Source of the DNA: Massilia sp.
GTDB taxonomy: Bacteria > Pseudomonadota > Gammaproteobacteria > Burkholderiales > Burkholderiaceae_D
Assembly (NCBI GenBank): GCA_028291845.1
Contig: JAQGNM010000564.1
Span: forward strand, 1-27,556
Direction: 5' to 3'
Length of the DNA: 27,556 nucleotides
How positions within the stretch are numbered: position 1 is the stretch's first letter; each line of letters opens with the position of its first letter. A program made the translations under genes and the position numbers. The notes beneath the pieces are model-generated. The model was given only the letters and a program-made list of their open reading frames with translations, searched no databases and was not told the DNA's origin. Of the stretch, positions 7,880 through 15,907 are shown piece by piece.

Positions 7880-9028
7880 ATGAAAAAATTTCTCGCGGCC
7901 CTGGCCGCCAGTCTCGCACTGATGAGCGCGGCGGTAGCGCAAACCTTGCCGCCGCCGAACATCGCCGCCAAATCCTGGATCCTGCTCGATTCCACCAGCG
8001 GCCAGGTAATTGCCGCACAAGATCAAAATGCCCGTATCGAGCCCGCTTCGCTGACCAAGGTGATGACGGCGTACGTCACCTTTCAGGCGCTGCGCGACAA
8101 AAAAATCGACATCAACCAGATGGTCAATGTGTCGGTGCGCGCCTGGAAAGTCGACGCCAGCAGCTCGAAGATGTTCATCGACCCCGCCACCCCCGTCAAA
8201 ATCAACGATCTGTTGTATGGCCTGATGGTGCAGTCGGGCAATGACGCCGCCGTCGCGCTGGCCGAAGCGGTGGCCGGCGACGAAGCCGCCTTCGTCGAAC
8301 TGATGAACCGCGAAGCGCAACGCATGGGCATGAAAAGTTCCCATTTTGCCAATCCGCACGGCCTGCCGAGCGCCGACAATTATTCGACGGCGCAAGATTT
8401 GTCGATCCTGGCATCGCGCGTCATCAAGGATTTCCCCGAGTTTTACAAGATCGACTCCGTCAAAAGTTTTACCTATAACAAGATCACCCAACCGAACCGC
8501 AACCGCCTGCTATGGCTCGATCCGACCGTCGACGGCATGAAGACCGGCCACACGGAAGCGGCCGGCTATTGCATGATCGCCTCGGCACACCGCCCGAACG
8601 GCACCCAGGGCGAGCGCCGCCTGATTTCGGTGGTGCTGGGCACGACCTCCGATTCGGCGCGCACCCAGGAAAGCCAGAAGCTGCTGAACTGGGGCTTCCA
8701 GAATTTCGACACCGTCAAGCTGTACGCCAAGGGTCAAGCCATTCAGACGCCGGAAGTGTGGAAAGGTTCCAAGCCGTCGGTGAAAATCGGCTTCGCCAAC
8801 GACGTCCTGGTGACGGTGCCGAAAGGCGTCGCCGGCAAGATGAAGCCGGTGCTCGAGCGCAAGGACCCGCTGGTTGCGCCGCTGGCGCTGAACGGCAAAG
8901 TGGGCACCCTGAAGATGACGGTCGACGGCAAGGCGATCCTGGAGTTGCCGGTGGTGGCGCTGGAAGAAGTGCCGCAGGCATCGATCTTTGGCCGCGGCTG
9001 GGATTCGCTGCGCTTGATGTTGAAATGA
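7880..9028 (+). CDS. D-alanyl-D-alanine carboxypeptidase (PBP5/6 family)
   Basis: This 382-residue low-molecular-mass penicillin-binding protein removes the terminal D-Ala from peptidoglycan stem peptides in the periplasm. A signal peptide (1-20, AVA-QT cleavage) is followed by the catalytic domain. The SLTK motif contains Ser57 (nucleophile) and Lys60, SGN is at 119-121 and KTG at 221-223, so the active site is complete. The C-terminal beta domain and the final amphipathic helix (GRGWDSLRLML) fit the PBP5/6 membrane anchor. Length matches the family. I give no symbol because the usual betaproteobacterial dacA neighbours (lipB, lipA, aminotransferase) are absent, so it may be a paralogue. Confidence 0.94.
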   Translation: MKKFLAALAASLALMSAAVAQTLPPPNIAAKSWILLDSTSGQVIAAQDQNARIEPASLTKVMTAYVTFQALRDKKIDINQMVNVSVRAWKVDASSSKMFIDPATPVKINDLLYGLMVQSGNDAAVALAEAVAGDEAAFVELMNREAQRMGMKSSHFANPHGLPSADNYSTAQDLSILASRVIKDFPEFYKIDSVKSFTYNKITQPNRNRLLWLDPTVDGMKTGHTEAAGYCMIASAHRPNGTQGERRLISVVLGTTSDSARTQESQKLLNWGFQNFDTVKLYAKGQAIQTPEVWKGSKPSVKIGFANDVLVTVPKGVAGKMKPVLERKDPLVAPLALNGKVGTLKMTVDGKAILELPVVALEEVPQASIFGRGWDSLRLMLK

Positions 9029-9059
9029 TCGGCTCAACTGATACACGACCCTGTCTCAA

Positions 9060-9971
9060 ATGATCCAATCGACATTGCAATGCCCGCCCGCCCGCTCGGG
9101 CAAGTTGACCCTGTCGCGCATCGTCGCCGGCATGTGGCGCATGAAACAATGGGAGATGCCGGTCGAGCAGCGGGTGACCTTCATCGAGCAATGCATGGCG
9201 ATGGGCGTCACCAGCTTCGATCACGCCGACATCTACGGCGGCTACGGCGTCGAAGCGCTGTTCGGCGAAGCGTTACGGGCCAGCCCCGGCTTGCGCCAGC
9301 GCATGCAGATCATCAGCAAGTGCGGCATCAAGCTGGTGTCGCCGCAGCGCCCGGATCATGCGATCCAGCACTACGACACCAGTTTTCAGCACATCGTCGC
9401 CTCCGCCGAACACTCGCTGCGCGAGTTGCACACCGATCACCTCGACTTGTTGCTGATCCACCGCCCTGATCCGCTGATGGCGTTCGACGAGATCGCCGAG
9501 GCGTTTACCAGCCTGATCAAGGACGGCAAGGTACGCCACGTCGGCGTTTCCAATTTCAGCCGCCACCAATTCGAGAGTTTGCATCGGCGCGTGCCGCTGG
9601 CCACCAACCAGGTCGAGTTTTCGCCGCTGCACGTGGCGCCCCTGTTCGACGGAACCTTTGACGGGCTGCAGGACCAGGGCATTTCTCCCATGGTCTGGTC
9701 GCCGCTGGCCGGGGGGCGTTTATTTTCGAGCACCGGCGTGCACGCGGACAATTTGCGTGCCGTCATCCAGCAAATTGCCGACAAGCTCGAACAGCCATTT
9801 GCAAGCGTGGTGTTTGCCTGGATCATGCGCCTGCCGTGCGCGCCGATTCCGCTGACCGGCAGCGGGCGCATCGAGGCGATCGAGACGGCCGTGCGCGGCG
9901 CCGCCATCGATCTCAGCCGGCCGGACTGGTTCGCCATCCTGCGGGCGGCGCGCGCCCACGAAGTGGCTTGA
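9060..9971 (+). CDS. Aldo/keto reductase (YdhF-like)
   Basis: The 303-residue product is an NADPH-type aldo/keto reductase with a TIM-barrel fold. The expected tetrad is visible: Asp54 and Tyr59 in FDHADIYGGYG (53-63), Lys87 in ISKCGI, and His134 in LIHRPD. The overall pattern is closest to the E. coli YdhF group, whose physiological substrate is not established. The start is the ATG at 9060, 31 bases after the carboxypeptidase stop. A CsoR/FrmR-type regulator gene follows by 14 bases, so the two probably share a transcript and the regulator may control the reductase. Confidence 0.9.
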   Translation: MIQSTLQCPPARSGKLTLSRIVAGMWRMKQWEMPVEQRVTFIEQCMAMGVTSFDHADIYGGYGVEALFGEALRASPGLRQRMQIISKCGIKLVSPQRPDHAIQHYDTSFQHIVASAEHSLRELHTDHLDLLLIHRPDPLMAFDEIAEAFTSLIKDGKVRHVGVSNFSRHQFESLHRRVPLATNQVEFSPLHVAPLFDGTFDGLQDQGISPMVWSPLAGGRLFSSTGVHADNLRAVIQQIADKLEQPFASVVFAWIMRLPCAPIPLTGSGRIEAIETAVRGAAIDLSRPDWFAILRAARAHEVA

Positions 9972-9985
9972 AGCAGACAAGCGCC

Positions 9986-10297
9986 ATGGCCGACAGCCCC
10001 CTTAAAATCGTCGAAGGCAGCGCCTTGAGCGCGCTGCAAAAGAAAGATTTGTTGAACCGCCTCGCGCGGATCGAGGGACAGTTGCGCGGCGTGCAGAAGC
10101 TGATCGCGCTGGCCGCCGAGCCGGCCGACTGCGACGCGGTGGCCCAGCAAATGGCGGCGGCGCGCAAGGCGCTCGACCGCTCGTTCGTGCAGTTGCTGAC
10201 CAGCAGCCTGGTCAATCAGAGCGCAAATGCGCAGAGTGTGGAACAAGCGCGCGCAAGTGCGGTGAAACTGGCGGCGATGCTGGATAAATTCGCGTAG
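9986..10297 (+). CDS. CsoR/RcnR/FrmR-family repressor with atypical ligand set
   Basis: This 103-residue, all-helical protein belongs to the DUF156 family of DNA-binding repressors that sense copper, nickel/cobalt, persulfide or formaldehyde. The N-terminal helix pattern LLNRLARIEGQLRGVQKLI and the conserved Cys49 (PADCDAV) are present. By spacing from that cysteine, the positions equivalent to the His and second Cys of CsoR are Ser74 and Gln78. It is therefore unlikely to be a normal CsoR metal sensor. A single-thiol sensor of an electrophile such as formaldehyde is possible but unproven. The start is the ATG at 9986, 14 bases after the reductase; a longer in-frame start upstream would overlap that gene and is less likely. 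Confidence 0.85.
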   Translation: MADSPLKIVEGSALSALQKKDLLNRLARIEGQLRGVQKLIALAAEPADCDAVAQQMAAARKALDRSFVQLLTSSLVNQSANAQSVEQARASAVKLAAMLDKFA

Positions 10298-10318
10298 TGG
10301 GCCGTATCCCGATATTGC

Positions 10319-11098
10319 CTAATCCGTAAACACTTCGGGCTTTGGAATTTTCGTCCAGCCCTGAATCCAGGCGATATTGAGCAGCAAGGTCGCGCTGATA
10401 TATACCACGAAGAACAACACAAAATAGCGCGTCTGCAGCCACGCCAGCAGCGCCAGGTTGACCGCCAGCACCAGCAGCAGCCACTTGTTTTTCGGCTGCT
10501 TCGAGCTGGGAAAGCGCACCGTCGACACCATCAGGGTGCCGACCCCCACCATCAGCAGCATGATCAGCCAGGCTTGCAGCATGGTGGTGAGCGGCGCCGG
10601 CCAGGCCACCACCACGGCGGCCACGCATGCGGCCCCGGCAGTAATCGGCATGCCGACAAAATAACGCGGATCGGTGCGGCCGACGCTCACATTGAAGCGC
10701 GCCAGCCGCAGGGCGCCGCAGGCGACGAAAATAAAGCAGGCGATGCCGCCGGCGCGCAGCAGGGTCGGATGTTCCTGGCCGAATTGGGCGAAGCCGTAAC
10801 AGTACAGCAGCAGGCCCGGCGCGCAGCCGAAATTCATGACGTCGGCGATCGAGTCGAGCTGCATGCCGAAGTCGGACTGGGTGTTGGTGGCGCGCGCCAC
10901 AAAACCGTCGAGGGCATCGAAAATGCCTGCCAGCACCAGTAAAATCGCCGCCATGCGATAGGCGGATGGGTCGCCCACCGGGGCGTTGTCGACGGAAATG
11001 ACGATGCTGCCGAAGCCGCAAGCGATCGACAACAGAGTGACCATGCTGGGCAGGGCAAACTTGGCGCGGGCCATGCGCTGTTGGCGGGTAGATTTCAA
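10319..11098 (-). CDS. pssA: CDP-diacylglycerol--serine O-phosphatidyltransferase
   Basis: This inner-membrane enzyme makes phosphatidylserine, the precursor of phosphatidylethanolamine, from CDP-diacylglycerol and serine. The CDP-alcohol phosphotransferase motif DG-x2-AR-x8-G-x3-D-x3-D is complete. Numbered from the ATG at 11074, it covers Asp56, Gly57, Ala60, Arg61, Gly70, Asp74 and Asp78. Several membrane helices and the ALRLARFN and FVGMPI stretches support PssA over other family members. Two starts are possible: TTG at 11098, which has an AGAG a few bases upstream and adds a basic N-terminus, and the ATG at 11074, which lacks a ribosome binding site. The gene converges with the CsoR-family gene, leaving 21 bases between the stops, with no obvious terminator. 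Confidence 0.9.
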   Translation of the reverse strand: MKSTRQQRMARAKFALPSMVTLLSIACGFGSIVISVDNAPVGDPSAYRMAAILLVLAGIFDALDGFVARATNTQSDFGMQLDSIADVMNFGCAPGLLLYCYGFAQFGQEHPTLLRAGGIACFIFVACGALRLARFNVSVGRTDPRYFVGMPITAGAACVAAVVVAWPAPLTTMLQAWLIMLLMVGVGTLMVSTVRFPSSKQPKNKWLLLVLAVNLALLAWLQTRYFVLFFVVYISATLLLNIAWIQGWTKIPKPEVFTD

Positions 11099-11284
11099 TT
11101 TGGGCTCTGTTTGGCTGCGAATTGCCTATTTTACAGGGCGTTATCGCAACACACGGGTGGATTCTTAAGCGAGCAATGCTCACGAAAGCACATTAATGGC
11201 CTAAAATCGCACTTACCGTGTTTCTACTGTTCATTAAAAAGTGACGCTAGAACACTTTTAGCCAACGTTTTCCCACATTACTTT

Positions 11285-12274
11285 ATGACGCCAAGCTCCC
11301 GCCACCATTTCCTGTTGCCAGCGATTCTAGCCCTGGCGGCCAGCTTGTTGACCGCCTGCGGTGGCGGCGGCAGCAGCAGCAGCACCAGCAACGCCACCGC
11401 GTCGACCCCGATTACCACCTCCACGGCAAGCACGGCCGGTTTCGATACCGCGCAATATGCGGGTGCGCCGGTCACGGTCGGTAATGTCGCCGCGGACGGC
11501 CGCAACTGGATCAACTACCGCCGCAGCCAGATCGGCATGTCGGTGCTGACGCAAAATGGCCTGATCGACGCCGCCGCGCAAAACCATTCGGATTACCAGC
11601 GCCTCAACGACGTCATCAGCCACAGCGAAGAGGGCGGCAAGCCGGGTTTTACGGGAGTTGGCCTGGATGCCCGCCTGGCCACGGCCGGGTTTAGCTTGAC
11701 GCCGTACAATCATGCCTATGGCGAAGTCATTTCCGCCACCACCAACACCTCCGGCTTTTTCATGGCCGAGGAATTGATCACTGCCATTTATCACCGCTTC
11801 GTGATGTTCGAGCCGGTGTTCAAGGAAATCGGCACCGGCTCGGGCACCACCACCCGCAATTACACGTATTTCACCGCCGACTTCGTGTCCAACAATGGCT
11901 ACGGCCCCGGCCTGGGCCGCGGCAAGCTGGCCGTGTGGCCGATCAACGGCCAGACCGGCGTGACGCCGAATTTTTTCAGCAACCAGGAAGAGCCCGATCC
12001 GGTCGACGGTCTCAATGAAGTGGGCTATCCGGTCAGCGTGCACGGCGACATCAGCGCTTACGTGAGCGTCTCGAGTTTTACGATCAAGCCGAGAAACGGC
12101 AGCAATTTGACTGTCAAGCTGCTGCAAAACTCGACCGATCCCATCACGCCGCACTCGGCCGCGGCGATCATCCCGCTGAGCAAGCTGAGCGCCGCCACCG
12201 TCTACGATGTGTCGTTCAGCGGCACCGCCGACGGCGTGCCGGTATCGCGCAGCTGGTCGTTCACCACCAAATAA
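11285..12274 (+). CDS. CAP-domain (SCP/PR1-like) lipoprotein
   Basis: The 329-residue product starts with a lipoprotein signal peptide; LTAC places the lipidated cysteine at residue 25, followed by a Gly/Ser/Thr-rich linker. Residues about 70-205 form a CAP domain, with histidines and acids in the usual cavity positions (His101, Glu147, His170 are candidates). Residues about 240-329 look like an Ig-like domain (ends VSRSWSFTTK). Bacterial CAP proteins are secreted or surface exposed and poorly characterised. I chose the ATG at 11285 because it gives a proper signal peptide; the frame is open further upstream but that part has no coding character. An Hpt gene follows after five bases. Confidence 0.85.
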   Translation: MTPSSRHHFLLPAILALAASLLTACGGGGSSSSTSNATASTPITTSTASTAGFDTAQYAGAPVTVGNVAADGRNWINYRRSQIGMSVLTQNGLIDAAAQNHSDYQRLNDVISHSEEGGKPGFTGVGLDARLATAGFSLTPYNHAYGEVISATTNTSGFFMAEELITAIYHRFVMFEPVFKEIGTGSGTTTRNYTYFTADFVSNNGYGPGLGRGKLAVWPINGQTGVTPNFFSNQEEPDPVDGLNEVGYPVSVHGDISAYVSVSSFTIKPRNGSNLTVKLLQNSTDPITPHSAAAIIPLSKLSAATVYDVSFSGTADGVPVSRSWSFTTK

Positions 12275-12279
12275 GCCCG

Positions 12280-12924
12280 ATGCCCGATCAGGCCGCTGTT
12301 GGCGCCGATATCCTCGACACCGCCGGCGCCACCAGCCGCGTACTGGGCGACGGCGCGCTCTACCTGCGGATGCTGCGCCGCTTTCAGCACGACCATCCGG
12401 CCGGCCCCAGCCCGATCCGCGACGCCATCGCCAGTGCCGACCTGAACCTGGCGCACCGCCTGGCGCACACCCTGAAGGGCACGGCCGGCATGATCGGCGC
12501 CGAATTGTTGTACAGCCGCGCTTGCGCACTGGAACTGCGCCTGCGCACCGGTGGCGCGCATGCCGCGGCGCCCGAGCTCGCTCTCGTGGAGCAAGCCTTA
12601 CGCGATGTTCTGACCGTGGTCGAGCGCCTGCTCGAAGGGGAACCGGCGGGCGGACGCGCGACCGCGGCGGCGCCACCACACCCGGCCTCAACCGCGGCGG
12701 GCGCGGCCTTGCTGCTGCGGCAGCTGGCAGCCTTGCTCGATACGGGAGACGGCGCCGCCATCGACCTGCTGGAACAGGCGGGGCCGACCTTGAAAGCGGC
12801 CCTGGGGCCGACCGGTTTCAGCGAGGTAATGCTGGCGGCCAATGCGTTCGATTTCGAAGCGGCATTGACGGCCTTGCGGCGCGCGGCGCCGGGCAGCGAA
12901 TTTGAAGAAGACCGGCAACATTAA
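12280..12924 (+). CDS. Stand-alone Hpt (histidine phosphotransfer) domain protein
   Basis: This 214-residue cytoplasmic protein carries an Hpt four-helix bundle in its N-terminal half. The phosphoacceptor is His63 in AHRLAHTLKGTAGMIGA (59-75). The region before it (LGDGALYLRMLRRFQHDH) looks like the Hpt domain usually found at the end of BvgS/BarA-like hybrid kinases. Residues about 110-214 are Ala-rich and may be a second, degenerate helical bundle without a clear active histidine. No receiver or kinase gene is adjacent, so the phosphorelay partner must lie elsewhere. It starts five bases after the CAP lipoprotein stop, so it is almost certainly cotranscribed with it. Confidence 0.82.
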   Translation: MPDQAAVGADILDTAGATSRVLGDGALYLRMLRRFQHDHPAGPSPIRDAIASADLNLAHRLAHTLKGTAGMIGAELLYSRACALELRLRTGGAHAAAPELALVEQALRDVLTVVERLLEGEPAGGRATAAAPPHPASTAAGAALLLRQLAALLDTGDGAAIDLLEQAGPTLKAALGPTGFSEVMLAANAFDFEAALTALRRAAPGSEFEEDRQH

Positions 12925-12935
12925 AGTTGCCAGGA

Positions 12936-13124
12936 TCACCCCGTAAACGCCGCCTCGTCGTCGAAGCCATCCGCGCACTCCTTGTTGCAGAAGCGCTTGA
13001 CGCTGTCGAGCGCCTTTTCGCAGTACCAGCACGAACCTTTCGGCGGCAGGCTCTGGCGGGGCCGCACCGGGGCGGGCGCGGCCGCAAGAGGCGTTGGCGG
13101 GGCATCGACCAGATCGGTTTCCAT
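12936..13124 (-). CDS. Small zinc-ribbon protein
   Basis: This 62-residue protein has a Pro/Ala-rich N-terminus and a compact Cys4 module: Cys32 and Cys35 in CWYC, then Cys46 and Cys50 in CNKEC. This spacing suits a structural zinc site. I do not recognise a named family, and function is unknown. The start is taken at the ATG at 13124, with GAGAG about ten bases upstream. A TTG at 13154 with AGGGG in front is an alternative that adds ten residues. It converges with the Hpt gene, leaving 11 bases between stops. The 290 bases from its start to the DUF1439 gene show nothing I can identify. Confidence 0.65.
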   Translation of the reverse strand: METDLVDAPPTPLAAAPAPVRPRQSLPPKGSCWYCEKALDSVKRFCNKECADGFDDEAAFTG

Positions 13125-13414
13125 ATTCGTCACACTCTCTTGCACGGTTCCCAAAATGTCCCCTTTCGAGCGGCAGCCCGCGTAAATTTCTACGGCAAGA
13201 TTACTTCACTGAAATACTGCGGACATGATGTGCCTCAAGCAGGTTCCCGATGCAGCAACGACACGACACAGCACAAGTTACGCCGATTGCGAGGCCGGCG
13301 CAATCACCAACATGACCATCCTATGCGCTGTCGCTCGCTCCCAACAGCGGCCGCCATGGCGCGAAGCGCACTTTACAAGCACGTCGATTTCTGGCGTTTA
13401 TCCAGACGGCCAGG

Positions 13415-13981
13415 CTATTCACGCACCGGCTCGATGTGGATGACGACGGCGTCGGCGGTCGTGCGGATCGCTGTGGGCATGAATTGCACGCCCGCATAGC
13501 GCAAATCTTCCATGCGGAAGCGGTACACCGGCACGTCGCGTATCGATTTGTGCAGCAGCGCGTTGGCGAGCAGGCCGAACTGCTGCTGGCGCTCGCCATC
13601 GACGCCCTCGATGGCCACCTGGTCCAGGCGCGGATCGTTGATGAACACGGCCCCGCGCACGGCATCGATGGACAGCCGTCCCGACAGAGAGATATTGCCG
13701 CGCCACGATTGGCGGATGATGGGCGGGGCCACCGTGGCGTCGAGGTTGAGCCCGACCCGATCCGTGCCGGGCTGCAGCGAGAGCTTTGGATTGCTCAGCC
13801 GAATGTCGAACAATTCCATCGCCTTGTTATTCAGCGGAAACCGCTTTTCGACACCGGCCTGCAGCTTCGACAAGGGAATGCTGACGTCGCGCGGTCCGGC
13901 CAGATTGGCGCAGGCCGACAACAAAGACACCGTTGCCAGCACGGCGGCGCAGCGAACACGGGCGGTAGAAAAGGACAGCAT
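13415..13981 (-). CDS. DUF1439 lipoprotein
   Basis: The 188-residue product has a lipoprotein signal peptide with LSAC (lipidated Cys24) and a single domain matching the DUF1439 pattern, including the IPLSKLQAGVEKRFPL segment near the N-terminus. The family includes E. coli YceB, an outer-membrane lipoprotein related to SMP-like/lipid-binding folds; no role is established. It starts at the ATG at 13981 with AGG seven bases upstream. It is divergent from the membrane-anchored hydrolase at 14074, and the 92 bases between them must hold both promoters. Confidence 0.82.
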   Translation of the reverse strand: MLSFSTARVRCAAVLATVSLLSACANLAGPRDVSIPLSKLQAGVEKRFPLNNKAMELFDIRLSNPKLSLQPGTDRVGLNLDATVAPPIIRQSWRGNISLSGRLSIDAVRGAVFINDPRLDQVAIEGVDGERQQQFGLLANALLHKSIRDVPVYRFRMEDLRYAGVQFMPTAIRTTADAVVIHIEPVRE

Positions 13982-14073
13982 GGCGGCCTGGCGTTAAATG
14001 ATCGACGATCCAAGCGTAGCACAAGGGCTGAGCGGCCCGCTTGACGGTAACGTTCGGATACATCGGGGTTATC

Positions 14074-14910
14074 ATGGCCGCATCGCCTTCGAACGCACCC
14101 GCCATGCGCCTGTTCACCAGTCTTGTCATCCTGCTGCTCATCCTGTACGCCGGCCTGTGCCTGGCGATGTTTCTGTTCCAGCGCTCGCTGATCTATTTTC
14201 CGCAGGGGCGCAGCCAGCCGGCCGAGACCATCATTCTGCCGGTTGCCGGCGCCGAGCTGGTCATCACCCACCATCCGCAGCCGGGCCCATCCGCCGTACT
14301 GTATTTTGGCGGCAATGCCGAGGATGTCAGCGCCAGTCTGCCGACTTTAAGCGCGGCCTATCCCGGGCACTCCCTGTACCTGATGCATTACCGCGGCTAC
14401 GGCGGCAGTGGCGGCGCCCCGTCCGAGGCGGCGCTGCAGGCCGATGCCCGCGCCCTGTTCGACAAGGTGGCGGCGACGCAGCCGGAGATCACCCTGGTCG
14501 GCCGCAGCCTCGGCAGCGGCATCGCCATCGCGCTGGCGGCCAGCCGCCCGGCGCGCCGGCTGGTGCTGATTACGCCCTACGACAGCATCGAAGACCTTGC
14601 CGCCGCACAGTTTCCATGGCTACCAGTGCGCTGGCTGATCCGCGATCGCTACCGCTCGATCGACGCCGCCCCGCGCATCACGATTCCGACCGTACTGGTG
14701 CAGGCCGAACACGACACAATCATTCCGCCGGCACATACGCAGCGCCTGCTCGATGCCTTCCCGGCGAACACCGCGCGGCGCGTGCTGATCGCCGGCGCCG
14801 GCCACAACGACATCGACCAGGCGCCCGGCTACCTGGAGGCCATCGGCGCGCTTACGCCAGGCAGCGCCGGTACAAGTCCAGGTATGCACCGGCCGCCCGT
14901 GCCCAGGTAA
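14074..14910 (+). CDS. Membrane-anchored alpha/beta hydrolase
   Basis: The 278-residue product has an N-terminal membrane helix (about 13-36) followed by FQRSLIYFPQG, a hallmark of the BEM46/YfhR-type hydrolases. The catalytic triad is visible as Ser145 in GRSLGSG, Asp214 in AEHD and His244 in GAGHND. The substrate is unknown. I chose the ATG at 14074, with GGGG five bases upstream; ATG 14104 and TTG 14041 are also in frame. The last 20 or so codons (14852-14910) overlap the 3' end of the glycosyltransferase gene on the other strand, and this tail is probably not part of the fold. Confidence 0.85.
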   Translation: MAASPSNAPAMRLFTSLVILLLILYAGLCLAMFLFQRSLIYFPQGRSQPAETIILPVAGAELVITHHPQPGPSAVLYFGGNAEDVSASLPTLSAAYPGHSLYLMHYRGYGGSGGAPSEAALQADARALFDKVAATQPEITLVGRSLGSGIAIALAASRPARRLVLITPYDSIEDLAAAQFPWLPVRWLIRDRYRSIDAAPRITIPTVLVQAEHDTIIPPAHTQRLLDAFPANTARRVLIAGAGHNDIDQAPGYLEAIGALTPGSAGTSPGMHRPPVPR

Positions 14911-15907
14911 ATCGGGCGGCGTGCCGGCGTACACGGGCGGCGCCGCCGTGCTCATAAAAATCGGCCAGGCCGTGTTCAAGCACGCGCGCCATGTTGTCGG
15001 GGTCGAAATCGTCGAAATAGTATGCGGCATCGCCGCCCACTTCCGGCAGCGCGGTCAAGGTGGACAAAAACACCGGCTTGCCGTGGTACATGGCCTCGAT
15101 CACCGGTAAACCAAAACCCTCCGCCAGCGATGGAAACGTAAAGGCCTCGCAATTGGCGTAATACCAGTTCTTGTCGTCCTGGCTGACCGGGCCGGCAACG
15201 ATGACGCGGTCGGCGACGCCCCAGGCGGCCGCGTCATCGAGGATTTTCTGTCGATAGGACTGATGCACCACGCCGGCGATCAGCAACTGGCGGTCATTGC
15301 CGCGCAGTAGCGGCACCAGCACATGAAAATTTTTCTTTGGGCACACCATGCCAAGTGCAAACAGGAACGGCCGCGTCGGCGTAATGGCCGGGCGGTGGCC
15401 GGCCGGCGGCAGGCTGGCATCGGCGCCGTTGTGGATCACGGAAATTTTAGTTTGCGCATCAGGAAAAAAGCGCACGATGTCGGCCGCCACGAAGTGAGAA
15501 ATCGCAACGATGCGGTCGGCGCCGGCCACTTTTATTTGCATGCGCTTCATGTACTTGCGCACCCGCGGACTGTCGAGATCGAACTCATGCACCTGGTTGA
15601 TGTCGTGCACCGTCATGATGGTGCGTCCCGGCACTTGCGCGGGCGTAAAACGGCAATACTGGTCGGCGAAGTGGACCAGGTCGAAGCGCCGTCCCTGCGG
15701 AAAAAACAGTCGGTGGAATTGGCGATGCCGCACGTAATCGGCCTGCTCCCCCATGAAACCCCGTTGCTGCGGATAGGTGTAAGCGCTCAGCGCCATCTCG
15801 GGCGCCGCCTGGCGGACAATTTCATTGCCGAGGCGGTGGCCGAAACTGTGCAGGCCGGTATTTGCGCGCCGCATCGAATCGAAGGTCAGCAACACGGCCG
15901 GCTTCAT
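14852..15907 (-). CDS. Glycosyltransferase family 4 protein
   Basis: This 351-residue GT-B enzyme transfers a sugar from a nucleotide donor. The C-terminal donor-binding domain has the EX7E motif EGFGLPVIE (Glu263 and Glu271) with the preceding FPSLAEGF, and the linker HNGAD is at 159-163. The start ATG at 15907 overlaps the GT9 stop in an ATGA arrangement, so translation is coupled. Together the two genes suggest assembly of a lipopolysaccharide core or another surface glycan. The acceptor cannot be inferred. The frame is open upstream of the chosen start but that region belongs to the GT9 gene. Confidence 0.88.
   Translation of the reverse strand: MKPAVLLTFDSMRRANTGLHSFGHRLGNEIVRQAAPEMALSAYTYPQQRGFMGEQADYVRHRQFHRLFFPQGRRFDLVHFADQYCRFTPAQVPGRTIMTVHDINQVHEFDLDSPRVRKYMKRMQIKVAGADRIVAISHFVAADIVRFFPDAQTKISVIHNGADASLPPAGHRPAITPTRPFLFALGMVCPKKNFHVLVPLLRGNDRQLLIAGVVHQSYRQKILDDAAAWGVADRVIVAGPVSQDDKNWYYANCEAFTFPSLAEGFGLPVIEAMYHGKPVFLSTLTALPEVGGDAAYYFDDFDPDNMARVLEHGLADFYEHGGAARVRRHAARFTWARAAGAYLDLYRRCLA

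Noticed and set aside
10212..11183. 323-codon frame on the minus strand in another frame over pssA
   Set aside because: The PssA frame shows the complete CDP-alcohol phosphotransferase motif, whereas this frame is Arg/His-rich without any motif.
13155..13414. Short open frames between the zinc-ribbon and DUF1439 genes
   Set aside because: None has a ribosome binding site or recognisable sequence; the stretch is treated as non-coding with nothing identified.
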